DNA from: an uncultured Rhodospirillales bacterium | GTDB taxonomy: Bacteria > Pseudomonadota > Alphaproteobacteria > Azospirillales > Azospirillaceae | Reading direction: 5' to 3' | NCBI GenBank assembly: GCA_903856295.1 | Contig: CAIOBP010000160.1 | Coordinates: forward strand, 1 to 63,945 | DNA: 63,945 nt | Part shown: positions 53,683-63,900 of the stretch, piece by piece | Numbering within the stretch: the stretch's first letter is position 1 | How the letters are laid out: each line of letters begins with the position of its first letter | Notes under the pieces: generated by a model | What the model saw: the letters and a program-made list of their open reading frames with translations, nothing else | Told to the model about the DNA's origin: nothing | Database searches by the model: none | Made by a program: the position numbers and the translations under genes

Positions 53683-54384
53683 TCAATGGCGGATATGGTG
53701 TTCAAGCAGCACGACCCCCAGAAACCCGATGAAGAACAACGCCGTGATCGCCGGGGAATCATACTGGGGATGGGCATGGGCCTCGATCAGCAACTCCTCC
53801 GTGACCAGATAGAGCAGCGCGATCAAGCCGAAGGCATAACCCGCGGTGATCACCGCATGGGGCAGCCCCGCCGCCATCAGGCCGAGCGAGGCCCCGATCG
53901 GCAGCATGGCGCCGATGAAGACGCTGATGCCGATGATCGCGGCCCCTGAATAAAAGCGCGACAAGGATGAGGTCAGCGCCAGACCGAGAAACAGGACTTC
54001 GAGGGACAACGCGAAGGTCAGCAAAAATCCCTGGGCGGCGCCGGCGACAAACCCCAGACCGATGATCATGCCGTCGATCAGGGTGTCGCAGGCGACCGAG
54101 ACGATGAACGAGGAGGACTCGCCGTAATAGTCGTCCAGCACCTTGACGAGATAGGTGAAGACAATCCCCAAAACGCCGCCGATCAGAATCGGCAGCGACT
54201 GTTCCTGCTCCAGCAGTTCGGGAAGCAGCTCCCCCGCGGCCGCGGCAAACACGACGCCCGCCGCCAAATGCTGAAACGCGCTGACCGCCCGCGGCGAGGG
54301 ACTGTAAAACACCGCGATCACGGCGCCCAGGACCGCCGCGACCATCGGAATGAACGTGTAGACAACCATGGCAGCCGTTCCCAT
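53683..54384 (-). CDS. ZIP-like metal permease, divergent
   Basis: This 233-aa inner-membrane protein has about eight hydrophobic helices and ZIP-like spacing. The helix 4 motif reads ACDTLIDGMIIGLGF where ZIP transporters usually have H-N-x-x-E-G, and helix 5 reads ALSLEVLFLGLAL where a His is expected. The canonical metal-binding His residues are thus replaced, and a HAHPQYD segment occurs before the last helix. Function as a metal transporter is uncertain. A second ATG five codons in is possible. It lies 18 nt upstream of the hybrid kinase gene on the same strand. Confidence 0.75.
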   Translation of the reverse strand: MGTAAMVVYTFIPMVAAVLGAVIAVFYSPSPRAVSAFQHLAAGVVFAAAAGELLPELLEQEQSLPILIGGVLGIVFTYLVKVLDDYYGESSSFIVSVACDTLIDGMIIGLGFVAGAAQGFLLTFALSLEVLFLGLALTSSLSRFYSGAAIIGISVFIGAMLPIGASLGLMAAGLPHAVITAGYAFGLIALLYLVTEELLIEAHAHPQYDSPAITALFFIGFLGVVLLEHHIRH

Positions 54385-54686
54385 CGGTTTTCAGCACAGG
54401 CTTCGCCTGCCCCGTATCCGCGTCACCCGCGCCTCGATGCCCCATCCGGTACCCTGGCACGCGGTAACCTGGCACGATCCGGCCACGCCACGCCGAACCT
54501 CCCGTATACTCTCGAATGGCATGGCAAACAACACGCACAGGAACAGTTTACCGATAATGACGGCGCTCCGCCGAGGGCCATGGTTGCAACGGCCCGGTGA
54601 GAGGGATAAACTCCGGCCCGTACGGTGGATCCGGCGCCTCGTTCCCAGGCATCGGGCCTCCAGGCAACCAGAGCGGATGTAAGCCC
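54385..54686. other. Divergent region, ZIP-like gene and small membrane gene
   Basis: This 302-bp gap has a short direct repeat (CCTGGCACG at about 54450 and 54470) but no gene or terminator that I can support. Confidence 0.4.
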
Positions 54687-54878
54687 GTGTTTCGAGTGAG
54701 AAGTCGTACCCTGAGCGCTCCGTCGTCGATGCGGCCGTCGCGGCGCCTGACCTCGGCGCTGGCGCTGCTGATCGTGTTGCTGGTGGGCGGCGGCATCGCG
54801 TTTCTGGCCACCACCGACCTGTCGCCACCGCTGAAAACGCTGGAGAAGGTTCTGCCCGATGAGCGCTTTCCGCGCTGA
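54687..54878 (+). CDS. Small single-span membrane protein upstream of xerD
   Basis: A hydrophobic helix SALALLIVLLVGGGIAFLAT is followed by a short periplasmic tail with TLEKVLPDERFPR. Similar short proteins with a LATxDxxPP and EKVxPxxRxPR tail precede xerD in other Rhodospirillales, as far as I recall. The start is uncertain: GTG at 54687 (63 aa) or ATG at 54729 (49 aa). Function is unknown. Confidence 0.5.
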   Translation: MFRVRSRTLSAPSSMRPSRRLTSALALLIVLLVGGGIAFLATTDLSPPLKTLEKVLPDERFPR

Positions 54879-54974
54879 CCGGGTTCGTCCGGGCGGTGCC
54901 GGACTGGCGGACACGGCCGTTGGCGCCGGCCGGGCACAAGCGGTGATGTTCGGTTTTCTGGCTTGGCGCGCCTG

Positions 54975-55925
54975 ATGGCCGCGCGCAAACGGGTCTTGCT
55001 GCCGCCCGATCTCGACGCGTTTCTCGATATGCTGGTCGCCGAGCGCAATGCCGCCGCCAACACCCGCGACGCCTACCGCCGTGACCTGGAAGACGCCGGA
55101 CGCTGGCTCGGCGAGCACGGGCCGGGGCTGAGCGAGGCCAACGACGACGAACTCAGGAGCTATCTCCGGCACCTCGGCGAGGCCGGCGCCGCGCCGCGCA
55201 CGGTGGCCCGGCGACTGTCGGCCTTGCGCCAGTTTTACCGCTTCCTGTGTTCCGAAGGCCGGCGCGCCGACGATCCGGCCTCGGCGCTCGACAGTCCGGC
55301 CCAGGGGCGGCCCCTGCCCAAATTGGTGGACGAGCCCGGCGTTTCCGCCCTGATCGCCGCCGCCACCCGGCTCCAGGGCGCCGAGGGCGTCCGGCTGGTG
55401 ACGCTGCTGGAGGTGCTGTACGCCACCGGCCTGCGGGTTTCGGAGCTGGTCGGGCTGCCGCTGACCGCGATGTCCCGCGATACCCGCTGCCTGATCGTGC
55501 GCGGCAAGGGCGGCAAGGAGCGCATGGTGCCGCTGTCGCCGCCGGCCCGCGAGGCGCTGGCCCGATGGCTGCCGCTGCGGGGCGGCTTCCTGCCGCCGGG
55601 AGGCGGCAAGGCCGAGCGCTACCTGTTTCCCTCGCCCAACGCCGCCGACGGCCACCTCACCCGCCAGGGCTTCGGCCTGATGCTGAAGGAGGTGGCGCTG
55701 GCCGCCGGCCTGGACCCGGCCAAGCTCAGCCCCCACGTGCTGCGCCACGCCTTCGCCACCCACCTGCTCGACCATGGCGCGGATCTGCGCAGCGTCCAGA
55801 TGATGCTCGGTCATTCCGACATCGCGACCACCCAGATCTACACCCACGTCACCAGCGAGCGCCTGAAACAAGCGGTCGTCGAGCACCACCCGTTGGCCGG
55901 CCGGCGCAAGAAAACCGATGAATAG
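54975..55925 (+). CDS. xerD: Site-specific tyrosine recombinase XerD
   Basis: XerD with XerC resolves chromosome dimers at dif under FtsK control. The N-terminal SAM-like domain (1-105) precedes the catalytic domain with the full set of residues: R154 (ATGLRVSEL), K178, H254 and R257 (SPHVLRHAF), H280 (MLGHSDI) and nucleophile Y289. The length of 316 aa suits XerD. The ATG at 54975 is used; an in-frame TTG four codons earlier is possible. Confidence 0.93.
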   Translation: MAARKRVLLPPDLDAFLDMLVAERNAAANTRDAYRRDLEDAGRWLGEHGPGLSEANDDELRSYLRHLGEAGAAPRTVARRLSALRQFYRFLCSEGRRADDPASALDSPAQGRPLPKLVDEPGVSALIAAATRLQGAEGVRLVTLLEVLYATGLRVSELVGLPLTAMSRDTRCLIVRGKGGKERMVPLSPPAREALARWLPLRGGFLPPGGGKAERYLFPSPNAADGHLTRQGFGLMLKEVALAAGLDPAKLSPHVLRHAFATHLLDHGADLRSVQMMLGHSDIATTQIYTHVTSERLKQAVVEHHPLAGRRKKTDE

Positions 55926-55927
55926 GC

Positions 55928-55943
55928 CCGGGCGTCTGCCCGG
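55928..55943. terminator. Hairpin between convergent xerD and lipoprotein gene
   Basis: CCGGGC-gtct-GCCCGG followed by AATTTG lies just after the xerD stop. It is a short, weak terminator that may serve both genes. Confidence 0.4.
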
Positions 55944-55953
55944 AATTTGACGC

Positions 55954-56352
55954 CTACTCCTCGCCCTTGAGAACGGTCACGGCATCAACGACATCGTCTT
56001 TATCATAACGAACCTCGTAGGCCATATCCTTGCCATCCAGCGCGCTTTCCATCGGGGTCGCCACGATCTCCCACAAGCACAGCGTAAAAATATCGAAGAC
56101 GGCATGCATGACCGCCCGGCCGATTTTTCCGCCGTGACTATAGCCCCTGACAAATTTAAAAAGCTCGTGCTTCTTACCGTCTCGCTCATCGTGAGATATT
56201 GGCCCACCAAATTCAGCGATCAGTGTCGACCTGGAGACACCAACCCTGAACAGCGACACATCCTTGGTGTCCGGCTGATTCGCCGCCATGTAGACGCCGC
56301 AGCCTGACAACACCGAGCAGCAGGCCGCCGCAACCAGCATCTTCCGGATCAT
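55954..56352 (-). CDS. Predicted lipoprotein, BamE/SmpA-like fold possible
   Basis: The signal MIRKMLVAAACCSVLSGC ends in the lipobox LSGC, giving a mature lipoprotein of about 115 residues. The segment SLFRVGVSRSTLIAEFGGPI resembles the start of BamE/SmpA-type domains, in which a helix is followed by GxP. The rest is unfamiliar. Length is 132 aa. BamE function would be speculative. Confidence 0.6.
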   Translation of the reverse strand: MIRKMLVAAACCSVLSGCGVYMAANQPDTKDVSLFRVGVSRSTLIAEFGGPISHDERDGKKHELFKFVRGYSHGGKIGRAVMHAVFDIFTLCLWEIVATPMESALDGKDMAYEVRYDKDDVVDAVTVLKGEE

Positions 56353-56366
56353 ATCCACCGCACACC

Positions 56367-56795
56367 TCAATCCGCGCCGGTCTCGTGCCGGGGGGTGGCC
56401 TCGGCGGGCCAGGGTTCGCCGATATCTTCGATCAGGCAACGCCAGCGCGGGGCGGTGAGGTGAATCGCGCCCTCCCCGGCGAAGATCAGGTCGATCCCCT
56501 CGGGGCCGGGGGTGATGGCCAGCAAATCGAGCAGCAGGGCGCGGTTGGCGAGATCGATGGCGCGGCGTTTGACGGCGGTGACGCCGCGCACGGTGACCGC
56601 GCAGTTGGTGCGGGTCAGGGCCGGGCCGGCGGCCTCCCAGCGGAAGCGGTTGACCACCATCACGAAACTTTGAGACTCAGGCAGCCAGCCGATCTCGGTG
56701 ATCGGCACGATGGCGTCCTGGAGGCAAGCCGAGACGATCTTCAGGTCTTCGGCATCCTCGGCGCGCAGGCGGATCGGGGAGAACTCTTCGGTCAT
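56367..56795 (-). CDS. DUF2948 family protein
   Basis: This 142-aa cytoplasmic protein opens with LRAEDAEDLKIVSACLQDAI and contains VNRFRWE and a closing IHLTAPRWRCLIEDIGEPWP, the usual features of DUF2948. The family is conserved next to murA in alphaproteobacteria, as here (about 95 bp downstream of murA). Function is unknown. Confidence 0.88.
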   Translation of the reverse strand: MTEEFSPIRLRAEDAEDLKIVSACLQDAIVPITEIGWLPESQSFVMVVNRFRWEAAGPALTRTNCAVTVRGVTAVKRRAIDLANRALLLDLLAITPGPEGIDLIFAGEGAIHLTAPRWRCLIEDIGEPWPAEATPRHETGAD

Positions 56796-56889
56796 CCTCT
56801 GTCCTCATTACTTGCCTTCGGCGACCGGACTTGCCTTCGGCGACCGGGCCGGCCTTCAAGCGACCAAGAGGCGCCGCCCCGGCCCCCGG

Positions 56890-58182
<1,293 letters not shown>

Positions 58183-58230
58183 GGCCGCGAGCTTCCTGGC
58201 GCTGTCGAGAAGGGAACCGGAACCGAGCTT

Positions 58231-58395
58231 TTAGCCGGGCGGCGGGTCGGGAGCAAGGGGCGTCTCCACCGCCGGCTCCGGCGCCTCCCGGCGGGCGCGG
58301 AGCTGAGCCTTGCGCCGGAGCAGATTGTCGCGCAGCGCCGCCGCCTGCCGGGCCGCGCGCTCATCCTTGGCCGGGCCGGGCCGGTCGCCGGTCAT
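58231..58395 (-). CDS. Small basic protein upstream of murA
   Basis: The 54-aa product has a helical basic core AARQAAALRDNLLRRKAQLR and a Pro-rich tail. Its ATG overlaps the stop of the upstream gene as ATGA, and murA starts 48 nt after its stop. Short proteins with this RxAALRxNLxRRKAQ pattern occur near murA in other alphaproteobacteria, as I recall. Function is unknown. Confidence 0.6.
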   Translation of the reverse strand: MTGDRPGPAKDERAARQAAALRDNLLRRKAQLRARREAPEPAVETPLAPDPPPG

Positions 58396-58742
58396 CAGTG
58401 ATCCGAGCCGTGGAGAATTTCGCCGGCCAGCCCGGTATCGTAGGCCAGACCGGCGGGGCGAATCACCACACCGCCGATGCCGTCGCCCCGGGTCAGGCCC
58501 TTGCGCTCCAGCGCCGCCCACACGCCGGCGACGAACAGCCCCGAGGCATCCTTGGTCGCCACCACGGCGCTGCCGAGATGGAAGTGATTGCCGTGGGGAT
58601 GCGGAAAGTGCTCGATCCGGATCGCGCCCGCTTCCTGCTCGTCGGGACTGGCGACGTTGGGCAGCCGCGCCAGCGCCTGGGCCAGCGTCAGGGTCTTGAG
58701 TTGCAGGGCGTTGAGGTTCAGCGGATTTTTCTTGGGGGGCAT
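58395..58742 (-). CDS. Conserved hypothetical protein, 115 aa
   Basis: The product starts MPPKKNPLNLNALQLKTLTL and carries a His-rich core EHFPHPHGNHFHLGSAVV and a Gly-rich segment that could bind a ligand or metal. I do not recognise a named family. It is translationally coupled to the 54-aa gene and so belongs to the murA operon. Confidence 0.65.
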   Translation of the reverse strand: MPPKKNPLNLNALQLKTLTLAQALARLPNVASPDEQEAGAIRIEHFPHPHGNHFHLGSAVVATKDASGLFVAGVWAALERKGLTRGDGIGGVVIRPAGLAYDTGLAGEILHGSDH

Positions 58743-58945
58743 GGCGCCGGCCTTGTGGGATGGCCCGTGACGGGCGATCCGGAGGATGACGGCGGCCCCA
58801 GATCCGGGCAACAAAAAAATGCTCGGTCTCCCCTCCGGACGGCAGGCGACCTCCGGGTGCGACAGCATGGACGCCGCCCCCGTATTGAAAGTTTGCACGA
58901 GTGAGCATACTCTGCGCCCACCAGTTTCGTAAGAAAGGTAAAGTC

Positions 58946-59413
58946 ATGTCTCTCATTCGCAAATTCGTTGCCGTCGCCGCCATCGCGCTGGTCGCCGCCC
59001 TGACCGGACAGGCCATGGCCCAGGTCAAGACGGACCCGGAAGTGGCCAAGGCACTGACTCTCAAGGCCGCCGCCCTGGTCAAGGAACAGGGCGTCGATGT
59101 GGTCAAACCGATTTTTCACGCCCAGGGGGAGTGGAGACATGACGACATTTACGTGAGCGTCATGGACCTGACCGGCACCTGGCTGGTCTACCCGGTCAAG
59201 CCTGAAGGCGAAGGCAAGTCGGTGATCAACGTCAAGGACGCCGACGGCAAGCTGCTGGTCCAGGATCTGGTCAACACCGCCAAGGACAAGGGCGAAGGCT
59301 GGGTCGAATATCGCTGGCTCAACCCGGTCAGCAACAAGATCGAGCCCAAGATGTCGTACGTCAAGATGGTCCCGGAACGGAACGTCTTTGTTTATGTCGG
59401 CGTTTACAAGTAA
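58946..59413 (+). CDS. Secreted single Cache-domain protein
   Basis: A signal peptide (about 1-26, GQAMA-Q) precedes a domain of about 128 residues typical of single Cache sensors: AKALTLKAAALVKEQG helix, DIYVSVMDLTGTWLVYPVKP strands, and EYRWLNPVSNKIEPKMSYVK ending in VYVGVYK. It lacks a membrane helix or output domain, so it may be a soluble periplasmic ligand-binding partner. A chemoreceptor gene follows 69 nt downstream. AAAGG precedes the ATG at 58946. Length is 155 aa. Confidence 0.85.
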   Translation: MSLIRKFVAVAAIALVAALTGQAMAQVKTDPEVAKALTLKAAALVKEQGVDVVKPIFHAQGEWRHDDIYVSVMDLTGTWLVYPVKPEGEGKSVINVKDADGKLLVQDLVNTAKDKGEGWVEYRWLNPVSNKIEPKMSYVKMVPERNVFVYVGVYK

Positions 59414-59482
59414 CCAACGAATACCAGTAACCGACGAAAGGGGCGCCCGCTCTCAATTCGAGGCGGGCGCCGGCTCCCGGCC

Positions 59483-61183
59483 ATGAAGTTTCTCCGCAGC
59501 ATCGCCACTGAAATCGTCCTCATTCCGATCGCCCTCATGCTCGGCGCCGGCATCGCCATGGCGCTGTTCGACGCGGCGATGAGCCGGAGCGCCACCGACA
59601 TGCTGGCGGCCGAGCAGGAGCAGGCCAATGTCCGGGAAACGCTGGCGACCATCGAGGTCATCGCCGACCGGGCGCGCGGCGAGGGCTTGCTCTATCTGGC
59701 GCTGATCGGCTCGGGCTTCGAGGATTCCAAGCTGGAGGAGGTCAAGGTCCGCGCGGAAAAGGGCCTGACCGAGGCCGTCGCCCAGGTCCGCCGGCTCTCG
59801 GAAGAAGCCGGCAAGCTCGACTGGATGAGTAGCGCCAACCGTGGTCCGGCGGTGCTCGGGCTGATCAAGGCCTATCGCGACGCGCTCGACGAACTCAACC
59901 AGATGGCCGCCATCGACCGCATGATCGGCATTCCGATGGTTGGCAATGTCGAGGAGAAGTTCACCCATCTTCACACCGGATTGCTCGGCTGGCGCAGCGT
60001 GGTCAACGAAGCCGCCGAGAAGCATCGCGCCGAGAGCGCCGCCGAGGCCGCCCGCGCCCGTTTGAGCATTCTGGGCGCGATGGCGCTGGCCATGGCCCTG
60101 CTGCTCGGCGTCTGCCTGCTGGTCGTGCGCAAACTGGTGCGCTCGATCAAGAGCATGTGCCACCGGATGTCGACCCTGTCCCAGGGCGACACCGGCTCGC
60201 CGATTCCCGGAGTCGGGCGGCTCGACGAAATCGGCGAGATGGCCACGGCGGTGGAAATCTTCCGCGACAACGCCCTCGAGGTCGAGCGGATGCGCGAGGC
60301 CCAGGAGCAGCAGCGCCGGCAGGCCGAGCTGGATAAGCGCCGCTCCATGAACCAACTGGCCGACGCCTTCGACGCCAGCGTCCGCAACGTCGTGTCGTCG
60401 GTGTCCTCGGCGGCGCGGCAGTTGCAGAGCAACGCCGAGTCCATGTCCTCCAACGCCGACGACACCACCCGCCAGTGCACGGCGGTGGCGGCGGCGGCGG
60501 AACAGGCTTCGGTCAATGTCCAGACCGTGGCCTCAGCCACCGAGGAACTCAGCAGCTCGATCAGCGAAATTTCCCGTCAGGTCTCGGAGTCGGGCCGGAT
60601 CGGCGCCCTGGCGGTCGAGGAGGCCAACCGCGCCAACGCCACCGTCAACGGCCTGACCGAAGCCGCCCAGCGCATCGGCGAGGTGGTGCAACTGATCAAC
60701 GACATCGCCAGCCAGACCAATCTGCTGGCGCTCAACGCCACCATCGAGGCGGCACGGGCCGGCGAGGCGGGAAAAGGCTTCGCGGTGGTCGCAGGCGAAG
60801 TGAAGAACCTGGCCAACCAGACCGCCAAGGCCACCGAGGACATTCAGGCCCAGGTCGGCCAGATGCAGACCGTGACCGGGACCACCGTCGACGCCATCAA
60901 GACCATCACCGGCACCATCCGGCGCATGAGCGACATTTCCCTGACCATCGCCACCGCCGTGGAAGAGCAGGGCTCGGCAACCCGCGAAATCGCCCGCAAT
61001 ATCAACGAGGCCTCCACGGGAACCCAGGAAGTCTCCACCCACATCGTCTGCGTGTCCCAGGCGGCCAGCGAAACCGGCACCGCCGCCACCGAAACGCTCT
61101 CGGCGGCGACCGAACTCGGCTCCCAGGCCGACACCCTGGCCAGGGAGGTCGAGCGCTTCATCTCCCAGGTCAGGCGAGCATAA
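59483..61183 (+). CDS. Methyl-accepting chemotaxis protein
   Basis: The 566-aa chemoreceptor has a helix at about 9-30, a periplasmic helical-bundle sensor (about 31-193), a second helix (about 194-214), a HAMP domain (VRSIKSMCHRMSTLSQGDTG onward) and the signalling domain. The highly conserved tip includes IASQTNLLALNATIEAARAG and GFAVVAGEVKNLANQT, which binds CheA/CheW. The adjacent secreted Cache protein may supply ligand input. Confidence 0.93.
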   Translation: MKFLRSIATEIVLIPIALMLGAGIAMALFDAAMSRSATDMLAAEQEQANVRETLATIEVIADRARGEGLLYLALIGSGFEDSKLEEVKVRAEKGLTEAVAQVRRLSEEAGKLDWMSSANRGPAVLGLIKAYRDALDELNQMAAIDRMIGIPMVGNVEEKFTHLHTGLLGWRSVVNEAAEKHRAESAAEAARARLSILGAMALAMALLLGVCLLVVRKLVRSIKSMCHRMSTLSQGDTGSPIPGVGRLDEIGEMATAVEIFRDNALEVERMREAQEQQRRQAELDKRRSMNQLADAFDASVRNVVSSVSSAARQLQSNAESMSSNADDTTRQCTAVAAAAEQASVNVQTVASATEELSSSISEISRQVSESGRIGALAVEEANRANATVNGLTEAAQRIGEVVQLINDIASQTNLLALNATIEAARAGEAGKGFAVVAGEVKNLANQTAKATEDIQAQVGQMQTVTGTTVDAIKTITGTIRRMSDISLTIATAVEEQGSATREIARNINEASTGTQEVSTHIVCVSQAASETGTAATETLSAATELGSQADTLAREVERFISQVRRA

Positions 61184-61369
61184 CCACCGGGGCCAAGGGC
61201 TGTTGCCAGGGCAGCGGATCGGACGTAGTTTATCTGCAAGGGTCGTCGTGGCCGGGCTCGCCCCGGTCGGCGGCGTCTTGCCACCGGCGCAGGCGCTTGC
61301 CACCAGCACAGGTGCTGCGGCCCCCGCTCTTCGCGTCTGATTTGAAACACTGTTCCTGGGAGGGCACTG

Positions 61370-61585
61370 GTGAGCAAGCTGATAACCCTGCTGCTGCTGA
61401 TCGGCGCCGTGTACATGCTCTGGCAGTGGCAAAGGCGGGCCGAACGGGCGCGGGTCGACGCCGCGCGCGCCGCCGAGCCGCGCATCCCCACCGAAACCAT
61501 GGTCAAGTGCCGGAGCTGCGGCGTTTACGTGCCCGCCAAGGGCGCCCACGATTGCGGCTATGCCGACTGCCCCTATCGGCGCTGA
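61370..61585 (+). CDS. Small membrane-anchored zinc-ribbon-like protein (PP0621-like)
   Basis: The 71-aa protein has an N-terminal transmembrane helix (about 3-18) and a cytoplasmic tail with C-R-S-C and DCGYADC, a four-cysteine zinc-ribbon-like arrangement ending YRR. This layout matches the PP0621 family of unknown function. The start is GTG at 61370 with GGAGG about 8 nt upstream. Confidence 0.75.
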   Translation: MSKLITLLLLIGAVYMLWQWQRRAERARVDAARAAEPRIPTETMVKCRSCGVYVPAKGAHDCGYADCPYRR

Positions 61586-61696
61586 GAGCCTGCCCGAACC
61601 ACACATCACAAAACCACACATCACAAAGCGACTGGAGACGGGCCGGGCGTTGCTGTAGATTGGCGGGCATTCAACCGATTGAGCCGGGGCTTGGTC

Positions 61697-62569
61697 ATGG
61701 ACATTTTCTCGCCGCTGGACTGGCGCAACACCGCGCTGGACCACTTCTTCTATGATGTCGGCGCCCTCAGCGCCGAGGAACAGCGGCAGGTCGCCGCCTG
61801 TCCCCACCGCGAGGGCGCGGCGCTGCTGGTCGCGCCCGCCGCCAGGGGCGAGGCGATCCGCTACATTCCCCGGCGCGGCTTCGCGGAGCTGGATCGGGCC
61901 GATTTCGCCGGCATCACCGTCGCCGGAGTCGGCAGTTCGGCGCTGGGCACGGCGGCGCTGGCCCGCCAGCTCGCCGACGCGCTGGACGCGCCGGTGCTGG
62001 GCGTGATCACCGGACGCGGCATGGAAACCCTGATTTCCGAGGCTCTCGGCGGCTGGTTCCTGTTTCGCACCGAGAATGTGGTCGGTGAGGTGTTCGACCT
62101 GTGGCGCCGGATGAGCGGCACCCTGCCGAGCTTCCGCGGCCCCGGCCGTCCCGCGGCTTCCGGCGGTATCTTCCAGGGTTTTTGGAGCGCCGGCGACGAA
62201 ACCAGCAGCCTGCTGGCCCTGCTCAGCCGCTTTCCCGACAAGATTCGCTTCCTGGTCGGACACAGCCGGGGCTGCCTGCTGATCGCCAACGCCCTGCGCG
62301 GCCTGCTGCTGAAGCGGCCCGAGGAGGCGGCCCGGCTGTCGGAGGTCGAGATTCTGACCCTCGGCGCCGCCGTCGGCTTCCCGGCCGGCTACGACAAGCT
62401 GATCCAGGTGCTGGGCGGTGCCGACGGGTTCGGCGCCATGAACAGCGACGCCCCCGCCGACATGGTGGTGCCCGGCGCCGCCCATCACCTCAATCCGGCC
62501 TTTCCCTGCTGCCTGCCGCTGGCGACGGCGCTGGCGGCGGTGCCCGCTGGCTGGTCGCTCCACCGCTGA
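61697..62569 (+). CDS. Alpha/beta hydrolase-like protein
   Basis: The 290-aa protein has a classical nucleophile elbow GHSRG in [16 protein letters not shown]. An earlier [14 protein letters not shown] segment, followed by [12 protein letters not shown], may form a second nucleotide- or substrate-binding part. No signal peptide is seen. The start at ATG 61697 (MDIFSPLDW) is preferred over TTG 61679. It precedes glyQ on the same strand with an 86-bp gap. Substrate is unknown. Confidence 0.72.
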   Translation: MDIFSPLDWRNTALDHFFYDVGALSAEEQRQVAACPHREGAALLVAPAARGEAIRYIPRRGFAELDRADFAGITVAGVGSSALGTAALARQLADALDAPVLGVITGRGMETLISEALGGWFLFRTENVVGEVFDLWRRMSGTLPSFRGPGRPAASGGIFQGFWSAGDETSSLLALLSRFPDKIRFLVGHSRGCLLIANALRGLLLKRPEEAARLSEVEILTLGAAVGFPAGYDKLIQVLGGADGFGAMNSDAPADMVVPGAAHHLNPAFPCCLPLATALAAVPAGWSLHR

Positions 62570-62655
62570 ACGTCCGGCTCCGCCGCCACGGGATCGGGCG
62601 AAGCTTGATTCCGCGGAGACGGGCTTGTATCGTTCGCCCTCGCGAAAAAACTGTC

Positions 62656-63558
62656 ATGGAAACGGCCATGGCGCCGACTGGGACCAACAGACGTACGCAG
62701 GCGCTGAGCTTTCAAGCGCTGATCCTCAAGCTTCAGAATTTCTGGGCCGAGCAGGGCTGTGTCATTCTTCAGCCCTACGACATGGAAGTCGGGGCCGGGA
62801 CCTTCCATCCGGCGACGACGCTGCGCGCGCTCGGGCCGGAGCCGTGGAAGGCCGCCTACGTCCAGCCTTCGCGCCGGCCCAAGGACGGCCGCTATGGCGA
62901 AAATCCCAACCGGCTTCAGCATTATTACCAGTATCAGGTGATCCTGAAGCCCTCGCCGGCCAACGCCCAGGAGCTGTACCTGGACAGCCTGCGCATGCTC
63001 GGCATCGACCCCAAGCGCCACGACATCCGCTTCGTCGAGGATGACTGGGAGAGCCCGACTCTGGGCGCCTGGGGCCTGGGCTGGGAAGTCTGGTGCGATG
63101 GCATGGAGGTGACCCAGTTCACCTATTTCCAGCAGGTCGGCGGCATTGAGTGCGACCCGGTGGCGGTCGAGCTGACCTATGGGCTGGAGCGCCTGGCCAT
63201 GTACGTCCAGGGCGTCGAGAACGTCTACAACCTCGACTTCAACGGCGAGGGCGTGACGTACGGCGACGTCTTCCTCAGGGCGGAGAAGGAGTACTCGGCC
63301 TTCAACTTCGAGTACGCCAACACCGACCTGCTGCTCCAGCACTTCAAGGACGCCGAAGGCGAGTGCCGGCAGCTGATCGAGCGCAAGCTGGCGCTGCCCG
63401 CCTATGACCAGTGCATCAAGGCCAGCCATCTCTTCAATCTCCTGGATGCCCGGGGCGTGATCAGCGTCGTCGAGCGCGCGGCCTATATCGGCCGGGTGCG
63501 CGGGTTGGCCAAGGCGTGCTGCGAGGGCTGGCTGGCTGGAGGAGGAACCCGCTCCTGA
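62656..63558 (+). CDS. glyQ: Glycyl-tRNA synthetase alpha subunit
   Basis: GlyQ is the catalytic half of the alpha2beta2 bacterial glycyl-tRNA synthetase. The class II core shows [39 protein letters not shown], then FTYFQQVGG and [11 protein letters not shown]. Length is 300 aa. An ATG four codons later is an alternative start. The stop overlaps the start region of a small gene that precedes glyS. Confidence 0.97.
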   Translation: METAMAPTGTNRRTQALSFQALILKLQNFWAEQGCVILQPYDMEVGAGTFHPATTLRALGPEPWKAAYVQPSRRPKDGRYGENPNRLQHYYQYQVILKPSPANAQELYLDSLRMLGIDPKRHDIRFVEDDWESPTLGAWGLGWEVWCDGMEVTQFTYFQQVGGIECDPVAVELTYGLERLAMYVQGVENVYNLDFNGEGVTYGDVFLRAEKEYSAFNFEYANTDLLLQHFKDAEGECRQLIERKLALPAYDQCIKASHLFNLLDARGVISVVERAAYIGRVRGLAKACCEGWLAGGGTRS

Positions 63559-63875
63559 CCCCCGCAACCCCCGATCGTCCGCCTCTCGAAGACGAACGCA
63601 AGCGCCTCGCCGACTGGTACATCGAGCGGCGGGCCGAGCTTTCAGCGTTTCTGGACGATCTCTCGTGGGAGCTGATCGTGGCCACCTCGTCCGCGGCCGA
63701 GGAATACTACCGGCAAAACGACAGCAGCCAGTTCCAGGACCATGCCGATCGCCTGGAAGCTCTGATGGTGATGAAACGATCCGCCGAGATGTCCCTGGAA
63801 GCAATCAACCGCTCCATGGAAAACCTCAGCCGCATGGAAGAAATGAACCGGCTGCGCGCGCGGCGCGGCAAATAA
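63555..63875 (+). CDS. Small coiled-coil protein between glyQ and glyS
   Basis: The coding part, from [20 protein letters not shown] to the end, is a helical protein of about 100 residues with an [14 protein letters not shown] turn and a long final helix [20 protein letters not shown]. No ATG exists before residue 70. The best start by context is CTG at 63555, 9-10 nt after GGAGGAGGAAC and overlapping the glyQ TGA as CTGA; a GTG at 63516 inside glyQ is the alternative. Function is unknown. Confidence 0.65.
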   Translation: MTPATPDRPPLEDERKRLADWYIERRAELSAFLDDLSWELIVATSSAAEEYYRQNDSSQFQDHADRLEALMVMKRSAEMSLEAINRSMENLSRMEEMNRLRARRGK

Positions 63876-63900
63876 CCGGTCTGGTTGGCAGGACAGTCCA

